A DNA stretch of 64,000 nt from Streptomyces sp. CNQ-509 (lineage in GTDB: Bacteria; Actinomycetota; Actinomycetes; Streptomycetales; Streptomycetaceae): the NCBI RefSeq assembly GCF_001011035.1, contig NZ_CP011492.1, positions 3,853,501 to 3,917,500 of the forward strand, written 5' to 3'. Position numbers and translations under genes: made by a program. Positions within the stretch are counted from its first letter, which is position 1. Every line of letters begins with the position of its first letter. Under the pieces are notes generated by a model, which was given only the letters and a program-made list of their open reading frames with translations, did not search any database and had not been told where the DNA came from. Positions 28,065 through 36,721 of the stretch are shown here, piece after piece.

Positions 28065-28595
28065 TCAGCTCAGCAGGTCGTTCTGCACGTCCGTCTCCTC
28101 GAAGACCAGCAGCGTGCGCGTCGACAGCACCTCCGGGATCGACTGGATCCGGGTCAGCACCAGTTCGCGCAGCGCGCGGTTGTCCTCCGTGTGTACCAGC
28201 AGCAGCACGTCGAAGTCCCCGCCGACGAGCGCGATGTGCGCCGCGCCCGGCAGTTGTTCGAGCTGGCGGCGGGCGGTGCGCCAGGTGTTCTGGACGATCT
28301 TCAGCGTGATGTACGCGGACGTCCCCTGCCCCGCCCGCTCCTGGTCGATACGGGCGGCGAAGCCGCGGATCACGCCGTCGTCGATGAGGCGGTTGATCCG
28401 GGCGTAGGCGTTGGCGCGGGAGACGTGGACCTGCTCGGCCACGGAGCGTACGGAGGCGCGGCCGTCGGCGCGCAGGATGCGGACGATCTCGCGGTCGACG
28501 GAGTCCAGGCGGCGGGCCGGCGGGCGCGGCGCGGGCACCGCCGGGGCGGGCGCGGGCAGGTCAGGGGTGTCGCCTGCCAACTGTTCTTCCGCCAT
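28065..28595 (-). CDS. Lrp/AsnC family regulator of the adjacent 2-oxoacid dehydrogenase operon
   Basis: 176 residues from ATG 28595 with GGGAGG upstream. After a Pro-rich leader of about 28 residues there is an AsnC-type HTH (LDSVDREIVRILRADGRASVRSVAEQVHVSRANAYARINRL) and an RAM ligand domain with VGGDFDVLLLVHTEDN. It is divergent from the E1alpha gene, as BkdR-type Lrp regulators are for branched-chain dehydrogenase genes. Amino acids or keto acids are the usual effectors. It could activate or repress the operon. Confidence 0.88.
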   Translation of the reverse strand: MAEEQLAGDTPDLPAPAPAVPAPRPPARRLDSVDREIVRILRADGRASVRSVAEQVHVSRANAYARINRLIDDGVIRGFAARIDQERAGQGTSAYITLKIVQNTWRTARRQLEQLPGAAHIALVGGDFDVLLLVHTEDNRALRELVLTRIQSIPEVLSTRTLLVFEETDVQNDLLS

Positions 28596-28756
28596 GCCGT
28601 ACCGCCTCCCCTGTCTGGACGACCTGCTGGTATTGGAAGCTGTGCAGAACCGTTTGTCCACAGGCTGGGGTTCCCTGTAGCCAAAATGTGCCGTCAACCG
28701 AACAATCGGTAGGGAGTGCATGAGGACTCAGCCACGCCCACAAGGAGGTGGACGTC
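28596..28756. promoter_or_regulatory. Control region of Lrp gene and E1alpha operon
   Basis: A 161-bp divergent gap. It holds an exact DnaA box TTGTCCACA at 28654-28662 and the ACCGA-N4-TCGGT inverted repeat at 28697-28710 (ACCGAACAATCGGT), 47 bp before the E1alpha ATG. The repeat suggests control by the PaaR-like protein as well as Lrp. Confidence 0.7.
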
Positions 28757-29902
28757 ATGACGGTTCTTGAGCAGCCCGGCCGCGCCTACCAACCGGCGCC
28801 CCCGCCGGCCTGGAAGCCGCGTACGGAAGCGGCCCCCCTGCTGCCCGACCCCGAGCCGTACCGCGTGCTCGGCACCTCCGCCGCGGAGAAAAGCGACGCC
28901 GGACTGCTCCGCGAGCTGTACGGCGCGCTGGTCACCGGCCGGCGGTACAACGAACAGGCCACCACCCTCACCAAGCAGGGCCGCCTGGCCGTCTACCCGT
29001 CCACGACCGGCCAGGAAGCCTGCCAGGTCGCCGCCGCCCGTGCCCTGCGCCCGCAGGACTGGCTCTTCCCCAGCTACCGGGACACGCTCGCGGCCGTCGC
29101 CCGCGGCCTCGACCCCATGCAGGCCCTCACCCTGCTCCGCGGCGACTGGCACACCGGGTACGACCCCGCGGAGCACCGCATCGCCCCGCTGTGCACCCCC
29201 CTCGCCACCCAGCTCCCGCACGCGGTCGGCCTCGCCCGCGCCGCGCAGCTCAAGGGTGACGACGTGGTCGCCCTCGCCATGGTCGGCGACGGCGGCACCA
29301 GCGAGGGCGACTTTCACGAGGCGCTGAACTTCGCCGCCGTCTGGCGCGCCCCCGTGGTCTTCCTCGTGCAGAACAACGGCTTCGCGATCTCCGTCCCCCT
29401 CGCCAAGCAGACCGCCGCCCCCTCCCTCGCCCACAAGGCCGTGGGGTACGGGATGCCGGGCCGCCTCGTCGACGGCAATGACGTGGTCGCCGCGTACGAG
29501 GTCCTCGCCGAGGCCGTCGAGCGGGCCAGGGGCGGCGGCGGCCCGACGCTGGTCGAGGCCGTCACGTACCGGATGGACGCGCACACCAACGCCGACGACG
29601 CCACGCGGTACCGCACGGACAGCGAGGTCGAGCCCTGGCGGGCGCACGACCCCATCGCGCTGCTGGAGGCCGAGCTGGCAGGCCGCGGGCTGCTCGACGA
29701 GGCGGGCGCCGCAGCGGCCCGCGCGGCCGCGGAGGAGCTGGCGGCGGGCATGCGCGAGCGGCTGCACGCCGACGCCGAGCTGGACCCGATGGACCTCTTC
29801 GCGCACGTCTACACCGAGCCGACCCCGCAGCTCCGCGCGGAGGAGAGCATGCTCCGCGCAGAGCTGGAGGCGGACCTCCAGGCGGAGGAGGGCGAGCGAT
29901 GA
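28757..29902 (+). CDS. bkdA: 2-oxoacid (branched-chain/phenylpyruvate-type) dehydrogenase E1 alpha subunit
   Basis: 381 residues from ATG 28757, with AAGGAGG 8 nt upstream (a GTG at 28748 overlaps that site and is rejected). The thiamine diphosphate motif is GDGGTSEGDFHEALNF to VQNN. It forms an alpha2beta2 E1 with the next gene and decarboxylates a 2-oxoacid onto lipoyl-E2. The stop overlaps E1beta by 4 nt. Operator context ties it to phenylacetate genes, so phenylpyruvate or related keto acids are possible substrates besides branched-chain keto acids. Known streptomycete genomes carry two such bkd operons near each other. Confidence 0.9.
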   Translation: MTVLEQPGRAYQPAPPPAWKPRTEAAPLLPDPEPYRVLGTSAAEKSDAGLLRELYGALVTGRRYNEQATTLTKQGRLAVYPSTTGQEACQVAAARALRPQDWLFPSYRDTLAAVARGLDPMQALTLLRGDWHTGYDPAEHRIAPLCTPLATQLPHAVGLARAAQLKGDDVVALAMVGDGGTSEGDFHEALNFAAVWRAPVVFLVQNNGFAISVPLAKQTAAPSLAHKAVGYGMPGRLVDGNDVVAAYEVLAEAVERARGGGGPTLVEAVTYRMDAHTNADDATRYRTDSEVEPWRAHDPIALLEAELAGRGLLDEAGAAAARAAAEELAAGMRERLHADAELDPMDLFAHVYTEPTPQLRAEESMLRAELEADLQAEEGER

Positions 29903-30936
29903 CGACGACGGCCGTCGCCGGCACCGCAGCCGGACGCAAGCCCGCCACCATGGCGCAGGCCCTCACCCGCGCGATGCGCGACGCCATGGCAGCCGACCCC
30001 GCGGTCCACGTCATGGGCGAGGACGTCGGGCAGCTCGGCGGCGTCTTCCGCATCACCCAGGGCCTGGCGGAGGAGTTCGGCGAGGATCGCTGCGCGGACA
30101 CCCCGCTGGCCGAGGCCGGCATCCTCGGCACGGCGGTGGGGATGGCGATGTACGGGCTGCGGCCCGTGGTGGAGATGCAGTTCGACGCCTTCGGGTACCC
30201 GGCGTTCGAGCAGCTCGTCAGCCACGTCTCCCGGATGCGCAACCGGACCCGGGGGGCCACCCCGATGCCGCTGACCATCCGTGTCCCGTACGGCGGCGGC
30301 ATCGGCGGCGTCGAGCACCACGGCGACTCCTCCGAGGCGTACTACATGGCCACCCCCGGGCTGCACGTGGTGACGCCCGGCACCGTCGCCGACGCCTACG
30401 GGCTGCTGCGCGCGGCCATCGCCTCCGACGACCCCGTGGTCTTCATGGAGCCCAAGCGGCTCTACTGGTCGAAGGCCGCCTGGGACCCGGACCGTCCCGA
30501 GGAGGTGCCCGGCATCGGCCGCGCGGTGGTGCGCCGGCCGGGCACGACGGCGACGCTCGTGACGTACGGGCCGTCGGTGCCGGTCTGCCTGGAGGCCGCC
30601 GAGGCCGCGCGGGAGGAGGGCTGGGACCTGGAGGTCGTCGACCTGCGCTCCCTGGTGCCGTTCGACGAGGAGACGGTGACCGCGTCCGTACGGCGCACGG
30701 GCCGGGCCGTCGTCGTCCACGAGTCGCCCGGCTTCGCCGGCCCCGGCGGTGAGATCGCCGCCCGCATCGGCGAGCGGTGCTTCCACTACCTGGAGGCGCC
30801 CGTGCTGCGCGTCGCCGGCCTCGACATCCCGTACCCGCCGCCGATGCTGGAGAAGCACCACCTGCCGGGCGTCGACCGCGTGCTGGACGCGGTGTCGCGG
30901 CTGCAGTGGGAGGCCGAGTGGACGGAGGGCGGCTGA
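29899..30936 (+). CDS. bkdB: 2-oxoacid dehydrogenase E1 beta subunit
   Basis: 345 residues from ATG 29899 (4-nt overlap with E1alpha). A transketolase pyrimidine domain (MGEDVGQLGGVFRITQGL, DTPLAEAGILGTAVGMAM) and a C-terminal domain (VVDLRSLVPFDEETV, VVHESPGFAGPGGEIAARI) are complete. It completes the thiamine active site with E1alpha. Its stop and the E2 start share one base (TGATG). It is about 60-65% alike in motif blocks to the second copy at 46693 by eye, but not identical, so recent duplication is unlikely. Confidence 0.93.
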   Translation: MTTTAVAGTAAGRKPATMAQALTRAMRDAMAADPAVHVMGEDVGQLGGVFRITQGLAEEFGEDRCADTPLAEAGILGTAVGMAMYGLRPVVEMQFDAFGYPAFEQLVSHVSRMRNRTRGATPMPLTIRVPYGGGIGGVEHHGDSSEAYYMATPGLHVVTPGTVADAYGLLRAAIASDDPVVFMEPKRLYWSKAAWDPDRPEEVPGIGRAVVRRPGTTATLVTYGPSVPVCLEAAEAAREEGWDLEVVDLRSLVPFDEETVTASVRRTGRAVVVHESPGFAGPGGEIAARIGERCFHYLEAPVLRVAGLDIPYPPPMLEKHHLPGVDRVLDAVSRLQWEAEWTEGG

Positions 30937-32480
30937 TGCCGGAGGTCCGCGAGTTCGCGCTGCCCGACCTGGGGGAGGGCCTGACGGAGGCGGAGATCGT
31001 CACCTGGCTGGTGGACGTGGGCGACGTCATCGCCGTCGACCAGCCGGTGGTGGAGGTGGAGACGGCCAAGGCGATGGTCGAGGTGCCGTGCCCCTACGGG
31101 GGCGTGGTCACCGCCCGCCACGGCGACCCGGGCACGGAGGTGCCGGTGGGGTCCGTGCTGGTCACGGTGGCGGTGGAGGCCGGCACCGGGCCCGGGCCCG
31201 GGCCCGGGTCCGGTGGCGGATACCGGGACCGGATCGAGGACAGGATCCGCAGCGCCGGTGCGGCGGACGGCGGCCCGGCGGGCGCGGACGACGGCGCACG
31301 GGCCGACGGCGCGGTGGCCGACGCGCGGGCCGCGGCGGAGTTCGCCGGGGAGGAGACGGGCGGCTCGGGAAACGTCCTCGTCGGCTACGGCACGAGCGCC
31401 GGCGGTGCGCGCAGGCGGCGGCGGAGCGCCGGTGCCGGGCGAACCGCCCTCGGCGGCGGCCCGGTCCGTCCCGGAGCGGGCGCGCCGGCACCGCGGGGCG
31501 CGAAGGCGCCCGCGGTCCCGGCGGACGGGCCGGTGGCGGTCATCTCGCCGCTGGTGCGGCGGATCGCCCGGGAGTCCGGCCTCGACCTGCGCGCGATCAC
31601 CGGCAGTGGGCCGCACGGGCTGATCCTGCGCGCCGACGTCGAGGCCGCGGTACGGGCCGGAACGCCCGCGGGGCGCGGTGCCGCCGCGGCTGCGGGACGT
31701 ACGGCCGTCGATGACGGGGCAGCCGTTGCCGGGGCCAGTACCGCCGGTCCCGGGAAGGCCGGGGCCGTGGCCCCGGGTGGTGGGCTCGCCGAGGGCGAGC
31801 GGGTGCCGCTGCGGGGAGTGCGCGGGGCCATCGCCGACAAGCTGTCGCGCAGCCGCCGGGAGATCCCCGACGTCACGTGCTGGGTGGACGCCGACGCGAC
31901 GGAACTGCTCGATGCCCGGCGGGCGATGAACGCCGCGGCGGGGGACCGCCCCGCGGTGTCGCTGCTCGCGCTGCTGGGCCGTGTCTGCACCGCCGCGCTC
32001 GCGCGCTACCCCGAGTTGAACTCCACGGTGCAAGGCCGCGAGATAGTCCGGCTGCCCGCCGTCCACCTCGGGTTCGCCGCGCAGACGGACCGCGGGCTCG
32101 TCGTCCCGGTCGTACGCGACGCGCACGCGCTCTCCGCCGAGCGCCTCTCCGCGGAGATGGCGCGGCTGACGGAGGCGGCACGGGCCGGCACGCTGACGCC
32201 CGCGGAGCTGACCGGCGGCACGTTCACCCTGAACAACTACGGAGTCTTCGGCGTCGACGGCTCGACCCCGATCCTCAACCACCCCGAGGCGGGCATGCTC
32301 GGCGTGGGGCGGATCGCGGAGAAGCCGTGGGTGTACGGCGGCGAGTTGGCGGTACGGCGCGTGGTGGAGCTGTCGTTCACGTTCGACCACCGGGTGTGCG
32401 ACGGCGGCACGGCGGGCGGCTTCCTGCGGTACGTGGCCGACTGCGTCGAGCATCCCGCGGTGCTGCTCAGGGCGCTCTAG
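30936..32480 (+). CDS. bkdC: 2-oxoacid dehydrogenase E2 (dihydrolipoyl acyltransferase)
   Basis: 514 residues from ATG 30936, overlapping the E1beta stop. One lipoyl domain (about 4-78, lipoyl Lys in ETAKAMVEV), a long Gly/Ala/Asp-rich linker, a peripheral-subunit-binding domain (about 200-240, ISPLVRRIARESGLDLRAITGSG) and a catalytic domain with FDHRVCDGG. It transfers the acyl group to CoA. The E3 dihydrolipoyl dehydrogenase is not in the window and is presumably shared. It ends the operon; the next gene starts 33 bp on with its own leaderless-type promoter. Confidence 0.93.
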   Translation: MPEVREFALPDLGEGLTEAEIVTWLVDVGDVIAVDQPVVEVETAKAMVEVPCPYGGVVTARHGDPGTEVPVGSVLVTVAVEAGTGPGPGPGSGGGYRDRIEDRIRSAGAADGGPAGADDGARADGAVADARAAAEFAGEETGGSGNVLVGYGTSAGGARRRRRSAGAGRTALGGGPVRPGAGAPAPRGAKAPAVPADGPVAVISPLVRRIARESGLDLRAITGSGPHGLILRADVEAAVRAGTPAGRGAAAAAGRTAVDDGAAVAGASTAGPGKAGAVAPGGGLAEGERVPLRGVRGAIADKLSRSRREIPDVTCWVDADATELLDARRAMNAAAGDRPAVSLLALLGRVCTAALARYPELNSTVQGREIVRLPAVHLGFAAQTDRGLVVPVVRDAHALSAERLSAEMARLTEAARAGTLTPAELTGGTFTLNNYGVFGVDGSTPILNHPEAGMLGVGRIAEKPWVYGGELAVRRVVELSFTFDHRVCDGGTAGGFLRYVADCVEHPAVLLRAL

Positions 32481-32513
32481 CGGAACGGCGCGCGGCGGGT
32501 AGGGTCCCGTGCC

Positions 32514-33428
32514 ATGGAGGAGTCCGGTGGTACGGGGTCCGGGGCGGCGCACGCGGGTGCGGGCGCCGGGGCGGCCGGGGCGTACGCCGCCGTCGTGCTC
32601 GCCGGAGGCGCCGCACGGCGGCTCGGCGGGGTCGACAAGATGGCCCTGCGCGTCGGCGGGCGAACCCTGCTGGACCGGGTGTTGCGCGCGTGCCGCGGCG
32701 CCGGGCAGACCGTCGTCGTGGGGCCCCGGCGCCCCACGGTCCGGCCGGTGACGTGGACCCGCGAGGCGCCGCCCGGCGGCGGCCCCGTCGCCGCGCTGGC
32801 CGCCGCGCTGCCGTTCACCTCCGCCGGCACCGTCGTGCTGCTCTCCGCCGACCTGCCGTTCCTGGACGACGGCACGGTCCGTACCCTCCGCGCAGCGCTC
32901 GCGGCGGCCGGCGACGGCGTGGACGGGGCGATGCTCGTGGACGGCACCGGGCGCGACCAGCCGCTGGTCGCGGCATACCGGAGCGAGTCGCTGCGGCGCG
33001 GCCTCGCGCTGCTGGCCGTCGAGTACGGAGGGGTCGCCGGGCTGCCGCTGCGGCTGCTCACCGGGGAGCTGACGCTCGTCCGGTCGGCATCCGGTGCCAC
33101 GTTCGACTGCGACACCTGGGAAGATCTGGCCACGGCCAGGGACCGGATCAGGGAGCATGGGCACGTGCTGGATGAATGGCTCGCAGCGGTCAAGGAAGAA
33201 CTCGGTCTCGACACCGAGGTGGACACCCGCGTCCTGCTCGACCTCGCGCGCGACGCCGCGCACGGAGTGGCGCGCCCCGCGGCGCCGTTGACGACGTTCC
33301 TCGTCGGCTACGCGGCGGGGCGGGCCGGCGGCGGCCCCGAGGCGGTCGCGGAAGCGGCGCACAAGGTCACGGCGCTGACGGAGCGGTGGGCGGAGGAGGC
33401 GGCTGAGGAGGGCCGGTCGGGCACATGA
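32514..33428 (+). CDS. MobA-like nucleotidyltransferase fused to DUF6457
   Basis: 304 residues from ATG 32514, with TAGGGT 8 nt upstream. Residues 24-210 are a molybdopterin guanylyltransferase-like domain (VLAGGAARRLGGVDK nucleotide loop, VVLLSADLPFLD metal site). Residues 218-300 (VLDEWLAAVKEELGLD onwards) match the small helical DUF6457. MobA attaches GMP to molybdopterin; DUF6457 has no known role but commonly accompanies molybdenum genes. The stop overlaps the MoeA start by 4 nt (ATGA). Confidence 0.85.
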   Translation: MEESGGTGSGAAHAGAGAGAAGAYAAVVLAGGAARRLGGVDKMALRVGGRTLLDRVLRACRGAGQTVVVGPRRPTVRPVTWTREAPPGGGPVAALAAALPFTSAGTVVLLSADLPFLDDGTVRTLRAALAAAGDGVDGAMLVDGTGRDQPLVAAYRSESLRRGLALLAVEYGGVAGLPLRLLTGELTLVRSASGATFDCDTWEDLATARDRIREHGHVLDEWLAAVKEELGLDTEVDTRVLLDLARDAAHGVARPAAPLTTFLVGYAAGRAGGGPEAVAEAAHKVTALTERWAEEAAEEGRSGT

Positions 33429-35449
33429 CGTCTGGTCGGCGGGGCGAGCGGCGCACCCCGGGGGCGGGCGCCGGAGGCGGCAGCGGGAACGGGAGCGACG
33501 GCGAAACCGGGGCCCGCGGCGACGAGTTCGCGGACGCGCTGGCGCTGGCGAACGACCGCCGCGACCTGGCCGCCGCCTACGGCGACGCCTTCACCCTCGC
33601 CGACCCCCCGCCGCCCGAGGCTCCCGCCGGCCGCGTCCGGCCGGGTACGTCCCGGGAGGGGGCGCGCACGGACGAGTTCGGCGACGCCCTGGCGTTCACG
33701 GACCGGAACGGCACGGAGGGCGCTGCCGCGCGCGGTGCCGGTGCACGTGCGGACCGTGGCGCCCGGGGGCGCGGGGACGCTTTCGCCGCGCCTTCGGCGC
33801 GTACGGGTCCGGGGCCCCGCGCCGAGGGGCGCAGCAGTGGTCGCGGGGCGCGTGACGGATCGGACCGTGACCCCCGGGAACGCGCGGGCGGCTCCGCCCC
33901 GACTCCTCCCCGTACGGGCCCGGGGCGGCGCCCCGACGGGCGTGCGGGCTCCGACGGCGCCGGTGCGCCCGCGGCGCGTACCGGATCGGGGCGCGGCGGG
34001 GATCCGCTGGACGTCGCCCTCGGGCTCGCCGGGCGCGCCCGGCGGGAGCCGGGCGACCCGCGCGGACTGTCCTGGGACGCCGCCCGCCGGGTGGCCGTGC
34101 GGTCCGGGCGGCGGCTGGGTGCCGTCGCGGTGCCGGTGGCCGGGGCGTACGGGCAGGTGCTCGCGGAACCGCTCAGGGCGCTCGCCGACTTGCCCCCCTT
34201 CGACACCTCCGCCATGGACGGCTACGCCGTCGCGGGGCCGGGCCCCTGGCGGCTCGACGCCTCCGGCCAGGGCATCCTCGCCGGCCACGCCGCCCACCCC
34301 GCGCTGCCCGACGGCCACGCCGTCCGCATCGCGACCGGCGCCCGCGTCCCGCCCGGCGCCACCGGCGTCCTCCGCTCCGAGCACGCCGAACTCCGCGACG
34401 ACGGCAGCCTCTACGCCACCGGGGCCACCGCCGCCCAGGACGTCCGCACCGGCCAGGACATCCGCCCCCGCGGCCAGGAGTGCCGCGCGGGCGCCGAGTT
34501 GCTGCCCGCCGGCGCGCGCGTCACCCCCGCCGTCCTCGGGCTCGCCGCCGCCGCGGGCCACGACGAGCTGCGCGTCGTCCGAAGCCCCCGCGTCGAGATC
34601 CTCGTCCTCGGCGCCGAGTTGCTGCACCGCGGCCTGCCCCGTGAGGGCCGGATCCGCGACGCGCTCGGCCCGATGCTGGAGCCGTGGCTGCGCGCGTGCG
34701 GCGCCGAGCCGTTCGTCACCCGGCGCCTGGGTGACGACGCGGAGCTGCTGTACGAGGCCGTCGCCACGTCCACCGCGGACGTCGTCGTCACCACCGGCGG
34801 CACCGCCGCGGGCCCGGTCGACCACGTCCACGGCACCCTGCGCCGCCTCAAGGCGGACCTGGTCGTCGACGGCGTCGCGGTACGGCCGGGGCACCCGATG
34901 CTGCTCGCGGTGCTGCCCACCGGCGCCCACGTCGTGGGGCTGCCCGGCAACCCGCTGGCGGCGGTCTCCGGGCTCCTCACGCTCGCCGAGCCGCTGGTGC
35001 GCGTGCTCGGCGGCGCGCCCGTGCCGGAGTCGCCGGAGGCGGTGCTCATCGCGGACGTGAAGGGGCACCCGACGGACACCCGGCTGGTGCCGGTCGCCCT
35101 GGAGCACGGCGCACACGCACCCGCGGCGCACCGGCCCGCGCGTACCGAGCGCCCCGCGCCCACCGCACCCGCCGCGCAGATCCCGCCCCCGGGCGCCCAG
35201 CGTCCGGCACGTACCCCCGCGGGCGGCGCCCACGCCGCGCCCGTCCGCGCCGCGGCCTCCGGCGCCCCCTACCCCGCCGCGCGCCCCCTGCACTTCACGG
35301 GGCCCGCCATGCTCCGCGGCCTCGCCGTCGCCGACGCCCTCGCCGTCGTCCCGCCCGGCGGCGCCCCCGCCGGCACCCCCGTACGCGTCCTCCGTCTCCC
35401 CTGGGCCGCCGCCCCCCCGGCCGCGACCACCCCGGCAGGCCCCGCGTGA
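33425..35449 (+). CDS. MoeA-like molybdopterin molybdotransferase with long disordered N-terminal extension
   Basis: 674 residues from ATG 33425, far longer than usual MoeA (about 400). The first 195 residues are Arg/Gly/Pro-rich, with two similar segments, DEFADALALANDR (33-45) and DEFGDALAFTDRN (83-95). From about 200 the MoeA fold follows: PPFDTSAMDGYAV, RIATGARVPPGA, VVVTTGGTAAG (usually TGGVSxGD) and GLPGNPLAAVSG. A second Ala/Pro-rich insertion (about 555-620) precedes the last beta domain. It inserts molybdate into adenylylated molybdopterin. The changed TGG loop means catalytic competence should not be assumed. Confidence 0.85.
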   Translation: MTSGRRGERRTPGAGAGGGSGNGSDGETGARGDEFADALALANDRRDLAAAYGDAFTLADPPPPEAPAGRVRPGTSREGARTDEFGDALAFTDRNGTEGAAARGAGARADRGARGRGDAFAAPSARTGPGPRAEGRSSGRGARDGSDRDPRERAGGSAPTPPRTGPGRRPDGRAGSDGAGAPAARTGSGRGGDPLDVALGLAGRARREPGDPRGLSWDAARRVAVRSGRRLGAVAVPVAGAYGQVLAEPLRALADLPPFDTSAMDGYAVAGPGPWRLDASGQGILAGHAAHPALPDGHAVRIATGARVPPGATGVLRSEHAELRDDGSLYATGATAAQDVRTGQDIRPRGQECRAGAELLPAGARVTPAVLGLAAAAGHDELRVVRSPRVEILVLGAELLHRGLPREGRIRDALGPMLEPWLRACGAEPFVTRRLGDDAELLYEAVATSTADVVVTTGGTAAGPVDHVHGTLRRLKADLVVDGVAVRPGHPMLLAVLPTGAHVVGLPGNPLAAVSGLLTLAEPLVRVLGGAPVPESPEAVLIADVKGHPTDTRLVPVALEHGAHAPAAHRPARTERPAPTAPAAQIPPPGAQRPARTPAGGAHAAPVRAAASGAPYPAARPLHFTGPAMLRGLAVADALAVVPPGGAPAGTPVRVLRLPWAAAPPAATTPAGPA

Positions 35450-36708
35450 AATACCCCGACCAACGCGTCGCCCTCCCCCGCCGCCCCCGCGCCCCGCTGC
35501 GTCAGGTCGGCGGCCGCATACTGGCCGCGCTCTTCGTCCTCGCCCTCGCGATCTTCGTCGTCTACCTCGGCCGCGACGGCTACCACGACAACGCCGGCGG
35601 CAAGGTCGGCCTGCTGGACGCCGCGTACTACGCGACCGTCTCGCTCTCCACCACCGGCTACGGCGACATCGTCCCCGCCACCCCGGGCACCCGGCTCACC
35701 ACGGTCCTCGTGGTGACCCCGCTGCGCGTGCTCTTCCTGATCATCCTCGTCGGCACCACCCTTGAGGTGCTCACCGAGCGCACCCGCCAGCAGTGGCGGC
35801 TCGATCGCTGGAGGTCCACGTTGCGCGATCACACCGTCATCGTCGGCTACGGCACGAAGGGCCGCTCCGCGCTGCAGACGCTGCGCGCGAAGGGGCTCGA
35901 CAAGAGCCAGGTCGTGATCATCGACCCGAGCAGCAAGGTCATCGAGGCGGCCAACGCCGACGGCTTCGCCGGCGTCGTCGGCGACGCGACGCGCTCCGCC
36001 GTGCTGCTGCGCGCCGAGGGGCAGCGGGCCGCGCAGTTCGTGGTCTCGCCGCAGCGCGACGACACGGCGGTGCTGGTGACGCTGACGGTCCGGCAGTTGA
36101 ACCCGCGGGCCAAGATCGTGACGGCGGTGCGGGAGGAGGAGAACGCCCCGCTGCTGCGCCAGTCCGGCGCGGACGCGGTGATCACCAGCTCCAGCGCGGC
36201 GGGCCGGCTCCTCGGCCTGTCGGTGCTGAGCCCCAGCGCGGGCACGGTGCTGGAGGACCTGATCGTGCAGGGCTCGGGGCTGGATCTCATCGAGCGCCCG
36301 GCGACCAAGGCGGAGTCGGGCCTCCACCCGCGCGAGACCGACGACCTGGTGGTGGCGGTCAAGCGCGGGCACCGGCTGATGGCGTACGACGATCCGGACG
36401 TCGGCCGGCTGGAGATGACGGACCGTCTGATCACCATCAGCCGGGCCGCGGGACCTGCGACGACGCCGGAGAAGGAGCGCGTAGTCACCCGCGAGGGTGG
36501 CTGGGACCTGGGCGGGCGCCGGGACCGCGGCTACCGGGACTACGAGGACATCCGCGACCCCCGCGGCGCCAGGGGCTACGGCGCGCACGGGGAGTTGGGC
36601 GGCGTGGACCGGGGCCGCGACCGCGACCGCGACCGGGACCGCGGCCGGAACCGGAACGGCGACCGCGGTCCGGGGGAGGACGGGGGCGGCACGGACGACG
36701 CGGAGTAG
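35446..36708 (+). CDS. Two-helix potassium channel with RCK/TrkA-N domain
   Basis: 420 residues from GTG 35446, overlapping the MoeA stop by 4 nt. Helix 1 (22-42), a pore loop with the selectivity filter TTGYGD (69-74), helix 2 (85-107), then a cytoplasmic RCK domain with VIVGYGTKGRSALQ (NAD-binding glycines) and a TrkA-C-like part to about 340. The last 80 residues are Arg/Asp/Gly-rich (DRDRDRDRG), likely disordered. It is a Kch/MthK-type ligand-gated K+ channel. The overlap with moeA is probably chance operon packing. Confidence 0.93.
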   Translation: MKYPDQRVALPRRPRAPLRQVGGRILAALFVLALAIFVVYLGRDGYHDNAGGKVGLLDAAYYATVSLSTTGYGDIVPATPGTRLTTVLVVTPLRVLFLIILVGTTLEVLTERTRQQWRLDRWRSTLRDHTVIVGYGTKGRSALQTLRAKGLDKSQVVIIDPSSKVIEAANADGFAGVVGDATRSAVLLRAEGQRAAQFVVSPQRDDTAVLVTLTVRQLNPRAKIVTAVREEENAPLLRQSGADAVITSSSAAGRLLGLSVLSPSAGTVLEDLIVQGSGLDLIERPATKAESGLHPRETDDLVVAVKRGHRLMAYDDPDVGRLEMTDRLITISRAAGPATTPEKERVVTREGGWDLGGRRDRGYRDYEDIRDPRGARGYGAHGELGGVDRGRDRDRDRDRGRNRNGDRGPGEDGGGTDDAE

Positions 36709-36721
36709 TAGCGTCCACTCC

